From Bacteroidota bacterium (GTDB lineage Bacteria > Bacteroidota > Bacteroidia > Bacteroidales > P3): a DNA stretch of 59,793 nucleotides. The notes under the pieces are model-generated. The model made no database searches and was not told where the DNA came from. It saw only the letters and a list, made by a program, of their open reading frames with translations. Numbering within the stretch: position 1 is the first letter of the stretch; each line of letters opens with the position of its first letter. The translations under genes and the position numbers were made by a program. This document shows positions 55,801-59,793 of the stretch, piece after piece. The DNA is taken from assembly GCA_017860255.1 (NCBI GenBank), contig JAFNAR010000013.1, forward strand, positions 1-59,793, given 5' to 3'.

Positions 55801-58588
55801 TGACAAACCTTCTAATCTTGAATCTGAAAATGCTATAGGTGGATGGACAAGAGTATTTATTGACTGGGATAGAAATGGTATATTTGAACCAACAGAAAAA
55901 GTTTTCGATGACACAATTTGGTCAGATTCATTAGCAAAAGGAAAAGTTATTGTTCCTGCAAATACTCTAACTGGTTATACAAGAATGAGAGTTATGATTT
56001 GGCAAGGAAGAGGAGGTAATTTGCCGTATGGTGCAGATGAGTCTCCAACACTTGGTGAAGTTGAAGATTACAAAGTATTAGTTAGAAATACTACTCCTAT
56101 AAATGCAGAATTAGTTAAATTCACTCAACCTGGAGATTTCTTAAATGTACAAAATAACGACATTAGAGTTGTGTTGAGAAATACTGGTACATCAACTCTT
56201 AATAGCGCTACAATTAATTGGACAATGAACGGAACTCCTGATGTTCTTAACTGGAATGGTTCATTGGCTCCTGCAGAAAGAGTTGAAGTTACTTTAAGAG
56301 CAAATGCAATAATTCCAACTGGTCTTACTCAATTTGTTGCTTGGGTTGATGCTGTAGATGATCCTTATCATCTAAATGATACTATAAGAAAAAATACTTA
56401 TATTATTAAAACCTTTACTGTACCTTACAAAACAGAATTTGACGATGAAGGATATGATGACTTCTATGCTCCAAATAGCAATCCTCTACTTCCTGACAAT
56501 TGCTGGGAATTTGGAACTCCTGACCCTGCAAACACAACAATCAATGGACCTTATTCAACTCCAAATTGCTGGAAGACAAAACTTACTGGAAGACATCCAG
56601 AAAATAATGAAAGTATTCTTTACTCTCCAATTTTTGATATAGGACTTATAAAACCAGATACTATGACTTTCATGATGCGTAGAGCAATGAATACTGGTAC
56701 TTTTATATATGTAGATTACAAAAAATATGGTATTGAAGGAGAATGGGCACGTTTAGGAGTAGTTAGCGACCCAGGAGCTCAAAATTGGTACAATAACGAC
56801 TCTAATAGGTTCCAAGGAAATGCAATTTGGACTAAACACTTATTCTCTCTTCAAAGTATCAATCGTTACTTAGGTAATTCCGTTCAATTCCGATTTGTGT
56901 TCCGTTCAAGCACATCTGTAAATGATGGTGTTGCAATAGATAACTTTGAAATTAAGAGAGCTCTACGACCTCAAGATGCTGGAGTTGTTCAAATTAACCT
57001 TACTCCTAGTGAAACACCAACTTATGGTTCAACTTTCTATCCAAAAGTTATAGTAAGAAACTACGGTTCTGAAAAAATACATAAATATACCGTGTGCTAT
57101 ACTGCATACGGAATGCATATCCCAAGATGCGAAGATGTATTTGATACTGTTGGCATTAATCCTCAAGATACTGCAGTATACACATTTGCTGGAGGAAGGG
57201 TTGTATTTGACAGCTTACCTAATAATTTTAATATTTGTGCTTTCACACGACTAAACCCAACTGACCTTTATTCTGATAATGACTCCTTATGTGAAGTCAA
57301 ACGTATTGGACCTCTTCAAAGAGATGTTAAGTTAATTGAAATTTTAGAACCTGCAGAACAAGTTGTTGCTAATAATGACATAAATGTTGTTATTCACATC
57401 AAGAACATAGGAATTGATGGTATAAATCAACTACCTGTTGCCTATAAACTTCCAGGACATGATGCCGTTGTAGAAACAATTACATTTAGTCCTGCACTTT
57501 TCAGGAACGAAGAATATCATTACACATTCAATACTCCATTCCATTCATCTTACGGAACAACTAATTTGAAGGTTTGGACAGCACTTGATGGAGACTATTA
57601 CAGATATAATGATACTTTATTTAGAAGAGTTTTAGGGGCAATATCAACTCAAGATATTGAAGCAAAATATGTAACAATTGATGATTATGGAACTGATCAA
57701 ATAGGAGTTCAATTATCTTTCTCAAATAATAGTTCTGTTGGTATTGATAGCATTACTGTTGGTTACTACTACAATGGAGATAGGACAAATGCTCACGAAG
57801 AAACCTTCCGTAATAATGGTACTTTAGTTTCAGGACAAATGGGACACCATTACTTTGCACAAACACTTCCTCGAGCTAATGCTCCTTATCATGGAATTTG
57901 TGGATATGTGAAGATAGGTAATGACAATAATAGAGAAAACGATACAACTTGTACTCTATATATGGGAATTAGAGATGCAAAAGCAGATACAATTCATATT
58001 GAAAACACTTCTAATATAATGTCTAAAGTTCAATTAAGAGCAAGAAATATTGGAACACTTGGAGTGCCAATTATGGTAAATGCTGGATATGTAATAAATG
58101 GAGATTGGTTAAATCCAGTAGTACAATCATTCGATTGGACATTTGGAGAACCTAACTCAAATCAAATTTACTACATGACCTTTGCACAAAGAATTCCAAG
58201 AGTTGACAATGGAGCATATAATATTGTTGCTTGGGTTGACTATCCATTTGATGCTAACCGTTCTAACGACACAACAATGATATTCAAAGTTGTTGACATT
58301 ATTGGATTGGATGATGAACCTGAGGCTAATGAATTCACATTAAGCCAAAATGTTCCTAACCCTCTAAACAATTCAACTACTATTTCATTCTCTCTTCCAA
58401 ATGCAGGCAATACAAGATTTATGGTAATTAACAACATGGGACAATTAATCATAAGTGAAAACAAGTTCTACTCTGAAGGTAAACATGAAATTCTACTTGA
58501 TAAACTCAACCTTCCTCAAGGCATTTACTACTATGCAATGGAATTTGAAGGCAAGAAGATAACCAAGAAAATGGTAGTAACTAAATAA
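46805..58588 (+). CDS. Giant (3927-residue) T9SS-secreted adhesin-like surface protein
   Basis: After a signal peptide (MKKVVLLWLSILLWGIAAIAQ) the parts are, by rough residue: a MAM-like jelly-roll (about 25-220, ending YIDDFRVYQG); a domain beginning YKASEL (about 358) with a second copy at about 1744; a parallel beta-helix at about 670-1115 and another at 2030-2470, each ending in a variant of IGADEF/IGAYEF; a lamin-tail-like domain (about 1317-1490); several CARDB-like repeats with 'NDT' strand ends; a GEVED domain (about 2985-3093); a second jelly-roll (about 3200-3390); and a type A T9SS C-terminal domain (last 85 residues). It is exported to the surface. No catalytic site is visible; adhesion or a structural surface role is likely. 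A terminator follows. Confidence 0.93.
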   Translation: MKKVVLLWLSILLWGIAAIAQPSLITYADFESGVPTGWNTNNSTNVTVNSALKNSGARSIRLKNSTSGDVWLETPTLTRNTGCKVRIEFDHIPMLQNPEGQGEFQISINNGQTWMPITFTGGITSPTGYDPTYGGGIPSWGGSFFKTNYWGGNTNILEENLDSTYWRHEVFYLNSIIGEATTFKLRFKIGQASLANTFSGWYIDDFRVYQGSAAGNNVRIPQLQSGNILAPRVYNYPNCTDVRIDAIIGFLQSSAPTVADSIYVEYKFGNNSTISKSTLRDTNGHYIGYIPFNGFDSITYWRIVANDVKYNKTTYPYSFNKWNSFKSIRSEDTSMTLQTTGISNQEIMIKTNSARSMYQFRYKASELRNKGFKAGKLFKLGYKVTNASGPFYMTDFSVYITNLNPSTVLSGINPYAGNFQQVMGPDLMSAPPIGEQELVFDNYFIWDGESDILIKTCWDNGVNNTTGGTTKIESIVAPAGNLSGQMYSTVGFAGACNAPFNTSDGQIGFRPNFKFIFKKDCTLNYDAGVNDTLVSPSSMVVNANTNVPITIKINNYGSDTLNAVRIYTQIDDNASLFAGTWNGMLPPDTTSRPYSSINYTLPSGLTFTPGYRHVKIWTDSIINQIDWEPTNDTAIYQSGYFGIVSCNGPLNGVYAIGNVTGITTDRTFGNFKEAFAMLKGCGISGPVTFKVLNLPVGTFYTDTLVFPINIVGASITNYIKFTSASPAQYVNLKPIRTTNKSYDFAGAKYLKFEKFNFYSADSFAVVNDTLIPGTANIIEMNNQSSNIEFKDCGFMRNPNSNNVDPYYFVNIGAAKYITIDSCRINGKAVFNHIIIQGNSPTSLTEGITIKKSTFTNFSNESISINYSKDVVIEKNEFINNLTTSSNTNYNIMISSSKNFSISKNKFLINNVSAIGVNLALASTTPSVIANNKISIHNNNTSPSTSNIFGINFMSGNDVKIAYNNIYARDLNSDGLLSFGMAIGNGSTNQPLTNISIKNNIVVSDGYGVGVHAKTTTQSIISFSNNIYYKLNTLISPSSTILWRYNTTNCSTLDEWNAALGGSGDLASTIYGPLFPSFDNLSTTNTYVCYKGTPISEVLDDNNYRARNTTQPCIGADEFSPPPSNIYVMKAWIDRGDVLVASDGNTIYSACGLENEYINIQFKNISNNTILANNLKFWYKIDNLTIPNIQKDTIHYLVIPDSVYTYRFRNPYNFGVTTADREFKVTAFSVLAADTIRTNDTAVFYVNSRIQLTALPAQNLPINYGDSALLSITSNDSIYWFLRNTDEIPVLKTHTYQTNRLYNDTTFYFSRKEEIPMLKISEIQISKAANAIGQTANLPAWVTANCAIELSNYGNGAINLNGHQLSFVSGNSVALAATMTKTVTFGDYLIYPNTSVVLQFANAPIGTTPDSLKTLYIGSISFTAAQKAGFLIKDATGTIIDAVTYNGATFNTATNVPTSVWTGPGKMIPNNTAGLIRTNRSAVDSNGWTPSISTTPLTISTLDTAQIWKRDNGCFGFKAPYNITVSGIPTIDPGVASIKLVGVNRTSVCTLTDEQVEVEITNTGVSPCTSTPLLLKVYDGTTLVNTVYDTCNVTVAPNDTITYIIPQTINLASNTSDKTFNLVCHSNHSADVIHLNDTARMQITSLKTPYSPIASTVNIPYATTATLTATGVNPTDVLIWYNSNFTNHELDRITYTTPILYENDTFYVGSMLLEYDTIQLGDSNIANALTAYPSPFNGNVKNVKEQYLYKASELSNLGLTEGNINSIMFDILSASGVATLTDYSIKIGTTNEESLTTWITGLTEVFNDTVQITNSSANYGWRNLQFADPFYYDGTSNLIIEICFSRQESDARKVSTKYSATSFNSVLSYRHASTNACIWTGSPTQPSRLRPNTRFNVDKFGCSSVRTPVAVNVAPAPDCEAGLTQIVNPSTSIVMSGISIPIDVKLKNYGSAALTSTPIHWKINDVEQTPYTWTGNLAPRDTQTVNIGNHTFISGINTIQAWTNLACDSIYSNDTVEFEFSACIGNSTDTSHFTIGTGGNYTTINDAVSALISSGICGHVVFDINPKVDGYNEQITIPLIAGTENGNTITFRGNAPDSNDVFITYNAGTNTDKYVLKLDGTSNVRFENLRFNNFDTIYTSVVEIANNSSNINFNGVVISSSPRIKTNNEVTNLINITGINNDLSFNNMLFNGGAVGLSSDLPDSNSSKLSITNSFFKAFAYKGIDVKGIKELYITQNKFREYANANISSAIAISNISNILEILKNDVYLEGGTAVRIGFDIKKVDVSVLSPALIANNSISLSGIYATTALNYVGLNMDSVSNTNIYYNTIKVRASNNSGNSKSLNIGTNCSRIKVLNNNLDNSGKGFAYYVTNPSTQVMASNNNNYISNGLNPIYWSGNKQTVTALQTANSQDAMSISAYNPFESDSVLNIIYPSEVVRAAEPLDGLVEDILGNFRPMSPRPTIGAYEFLFSNVDFGPTSILAPDSITSYLENDPMTVSVRVKNFGLYGIDSLRITAVLKYNADTTNIIQSISESFVQNISSLTSVDFTLTNKLYPPLHFRSVNNKLHLCIYTTVYGDTIRINDTIHSNIIIIPAYNMQALNTVPITDRCKLFHTPVQITIKNVGEKPIGLNDSLWMSYQVEGRPDIYARELLLISTATPYNDGTTNWDAIQKSQQLVYTFNTLANFYPLGLTDTTWRLRTIVSLNKDNVKVNDTSAYITVNSRVSPPQPITHDTAIHYGTWAEPWASQINSLPIKWYADSTSTPFYSPTAYAQSMKYRTSQLFTDSTFYLRVNLSGSFPCESYYTPIRVTLLDRSDIDGAAIGLEGQGPVEPPLDGWVYMTAADTIKVKVSNYGTMPMQNFDITYSIQKTTPANSPIINVTERCTQAVAPDGHLIYKFDSLADFSAITNYKIRAWVDVPNDSIAVNDTSSIWLVKAKNGNTIYPNSVAQNANSLDITRVQMGNMDNASNNSGIAYTDYTNTITPVTLFKGIYDSIYISCDKPSNLESENAIGGWTRVFIDWDRNGIFEPTEKVFDDTIWSDSLAKGKVIVPANTLTGYTRMRVMIWQGRGGNLPYGADESPTLGEVEDYKVLVRNTTPINAELVKFTQPGDFLNVQNNDIRVVLRNTGTSTLNSATINWTMNGTPDVLNWNGSLAPAERVEVTLRANAIIPTGLTQFVAWVDAVDDPYHLNDTIRKNTYIIKTFTVPYKTEFDDEGYDDFYAPNSNPLLPDNCWEFGTPDPANTTINGPYSTPNCWKTKLTGRHPENNESILYSPIFDIGLIKPDTMTFMMRRAMNTGTFIYVDYKKYGIEGEWARLGVVSDPGAQNWYNNDSNRFQGNAIWTKHLFSLQSINRYLGNSVQFRFVFRSSTSVNDGVAIDNFEIKRALRPQDAGVVQINLTPSETPTYGSTFYPKVIVRNYGSEKIHKYTVCYTAYGMHIPRCEDVFDTVGINPQDTAVYTFAGGRVVFDSLPNNFNICAFTRLNPTDLYSDNDSLCEVKRIGPLQRDVKLIEILEPAEQVVANNDINVVIHIKNIGIDGINQLPVAYKLPGHDAVVETITFSPALFRNEEYHYTFNTPFHSSYGTTNLKVWTALDGDYYRYNDTLFRRVLGAISTQDIEAKYVTIDDYGTDQIGVQLSFSNNSSVGIDSITVGYYYNGDRTNAHEETFRNNGTLVSGQMGHHYFAQTLPRANAPYHGICGYVKIGNDNNRENDTTCTLYMGIRDAKADTIHIENTSNIMSKVQLRARNIGTLGVPIMVNAGYVINGDWLNPVVQSFDWTFGEPNSNQIYYMTFAQRIPRVDNGAYNIVAWVDYPFDANRSNDTTMIFKVVDIIGLDDEPEANEFTLSQNVPNPLNNSTTISFSLPNAGNTRFMVINNMGQLIISENKFYSEGKHEILLDKLNLPQGIYYYAMEFEGKKITKKMVVTK

Positions 58589-58614
58589 AAGAAACTATCA
58601 TCCACTCTAAACAC

Positions 58615-58650
58615 AAAGAGACGAAACCAAATGGCTTCGTCTCTTTTTTT
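58615..58650. terminator. Terminator after the giant gene
   Basis: AAAGAGACGAA (58615-58625) pairs with TTCGTCTCTTT (58636-58646), extended by CC/GG with one mismatch, followed by a T run to 58650. The A-rich 5' arm may also serve the convergent panB gene. Confidence 0.88.
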
Positions 58651-58713
58651 ATTTGCAAATTTTGATTAATCTGCTATCTAATTTTGTTTAGAATCTTCTT
58701 TAAAATATAAAAA

Positions 58714-59535
58714 TTAGTATTGTTCTTTTTCGTTAGGGAAGTCTTGGCTTTTTACGTCTGCAACGTATTGCTTAACTGAATTAGTTATTTCTTCTCCTAA
58801 ATGATGATAACGTCTAAGGAATCGAGGTGAAAATTCTTGTGTCATTCCCAACATATCGTGAATAACCAAAACTTGACCATCTACTCCCCCTCCTGCTCCA
58901 ATACCAATTACTGGGATGCGAAGTTCTTGTGCTACTCTTTGTGCTAATTTTGCAGGCACTTTCTCCAAAACTAAAGCAAAGCAGCCTGCTTGTTCTAAGG
59001 CATGGGCATCTTCAATTAGTTTTTTTGCCTCTTCTTCATTTGTTGCTCTAACAATATAGGTTCCAAATTTATTTATGGATTGAGGTGTAAGTCCCAAATG
59101 TCCCATTACTGGTATTCCTGCAGTAAGTATTCTGTTTACTGATTCCAATATCTCATGCCCTCCTTCAATCTTTACTGCATTGGCTTCCGTTTCTTTCATA
59201 ATTTTCACTGCTGAACAAAGAGCTTCTTTTGAATTACCTTGGTATGTACCAAAAGGCAAATCAACAACAACTAATGCTCTATCGGCAGCTCTAACAACTG
59301 AAGCCGCATGATATATCATGTTTTCCAATGTTATTGGAAGAGTTGTTTCGTATCCTGCCATTACATTTGCAGCGGAATCTCCCACAAGTATTATATCTAT
59401 ATTGGCCTTATCAACCAATTTTGCCATTGTATAGTCGTATGCTGTGAGCATTGATATTTTTTCGCCTTTTAGCTTCATGGATTGTAAAACGTGAACGGTA
59501 ACTTTTCTCACGTCTGACTTATTTGCTGTTGACAT
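58714..59535 (-). CDS. panB: 3-methyl-2-oxobutanoate hydroxymethyltransferase
   Basis: The 273-residue protein has the full PanB order: [156 protein letters not shown]. The metal- and substrate-binding residues D/E/H of these motifs are present. It makes ketopantoate from 2-oxoisovalerate and methylene-THF, the first pantothenate step. It stands alone; panC is not in the window. Confidence 0.95.
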   Translation of the reverse strand: MSTANKSDVRKVTVHVLQSMKLKGEKISMLTAYDYTMAKLVDKANIDIILVGDSAANVMAGYETTLPITLENMIYHAASVVRAADRALVVVDLPFGTYQGNSKEALCSAVKIMKETEANAVKIEGGHEILESVNRILTAGIPVMGHLGLTPQSINKFGTYIVRATNEEEAKKLIEDAHALEQAGCFALVLEKVPAKLAQRVAQELRIPVIGIGAGGGVDGQVLVIHDMLGMTQEFSPRFLRRYHHLGEEITNSVKQYVADVKSQDFPNEKEQY

Positions 59536-59561
59536 AATTTTTTTTGTTTTAAATTATTCGG

Positions 59562-59569
59562 CAAAATTA
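59562..59569 (-). promoter_or_regulatory. -7 element of panB
   Basis: TAATTTTG on the minus strand, about 30 nt before the start codon. No clear -33 element. Confidence 0.5.
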
Positions 59570-59695
59570 GGCATAATATTTTCAATTGGTCCATAAAAGA
59601 GGAAAAATTGCATTTTGTAAGTCCTTTATCTTTGACTTTAAAGGGAGGTTTAATCTAATGGAATCAGACTTTAATCTAAAAAAGCCTTACATCAA

Positions 59696-59793
59696 TGACT
59701 TGTCCTGAAAAAAGTTGACACAAAAACCCAAATCAACATGGACAAAAATTTAAGAAAAGAACCCATTACCGATGCATTTCGCTACAAAGTAGT
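59696..59793 (+). mobile_element. End of an insertion sequence (right window edge)
   Basis: The inverse of 1-96 without mismatch over 59696-59791. The terminus begins near TGACTTGTCCTG (59696) and the transposase start follows at 59738. The two copies point outward, i.e. the intervening 59.6 kb is flanked by inverted IS ends. Confidence 0.75.
59738..59793 (+). CDS. Transposase N-terminus, cut by window edge
   Basis: ATG at 59738 opens a frame identical to that at 54-1 (MDKNLRKEPITDAFRYKV plus one partial codon). It runs off the window. Confidence 0.5.
   Translation, partial: MDKNLRKEPITDAFRYKV

Overview
This is an AT-rich window from a member of the Bacteroidota, most likely Bacteroidales or a close relative. 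The evidence is type IX secretion (T9SS) C-terminal sorting domains (types A and B), a T9SS plug protein, SusC/BtuB-type TonB receptors, ATP-independent pyruvate,phosphate dikinase, Bacteroidetes-style promoters (TTTG, about 20 nt, TAnnTTTG) and an HU-like histone family protein. Both ends of the window are outward-facing copies of the same insertion-sequence end (96 bp, inverted), so the window probably stops where an assembly met a multicopy IS.

Layout. 1-3000: IS end, then a two-gene unit (exported DUF362 ferredoxin-like protein and a beta-helix lipoprotein). 3148-5862: ppdK, followed by a 680-bp gene-free stretch with a 21-bp-phased repeat array and a perfect 21-bp inverted repeat. 6543-10692 (minus): a redox/sulfur operon starting with a four-domain CoA-disulfide-reductase/rhodanese/TusA/DsrE fusion, then a DUF6132 membrane protein, a methyltransferase, a lipoprotein thioredoxin and a MarR regulator. 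10977-15756 (minus): metallo-hydrolase, ComB-like phosphatase, T9SS type B surface protein and a zinc-site-less M16 protein in one operon. 15884-16840: an exported YD-repeat-like protein bracketed by a duplicated 57-bp promoter segment. 17226-18297: ECF sigma factor with a membrane partner. 18303-24914 (minus): PepD, Xaa-Pro aminopeptidase, T9SS plug protein and a TonB receptor.

24915-31973 is an accessory region. It holds two small lipoproteins, an HU-like protein, an orphan replication module (zinc-ribbon/toprim primase-like protein, RepA-like AAA ATPase, small cysteine-rich protein), a very AT-rich unknown gene, several dispersed repeats and a well-folded candidate structured RNA (about 31699-31931). 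That RNA precedes a BspA-like leucine-rich-repeat surface protein. A tRNA-Arg(ACG) follows at 35892-35965.

36114-45810 is largely housekeeping: a TonB receptor with an unusually long signal region; GNAT, ECF sigma and glycosyltransferase on the minus strand; and a plus-strand operon of tgt, LptF/G permease, GH3-family protein, SufE and a DppC-like permease. 46805-58588 is one 3927-residue T9SS adhesin-like gene, a fifth of the window. panB and the second IS end close it.

The most unusual feature is a family of intergenic arrays in which a short AAGG-type anchor recurs every 21 bp, about four times per array, at four separate places. Three of the four carry the same terminal motif (AATCATAATTRAAAATA). 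I do not recognise this family from memory. The candidate structured RNA with mutually exclusive pairings is the second point of interest.
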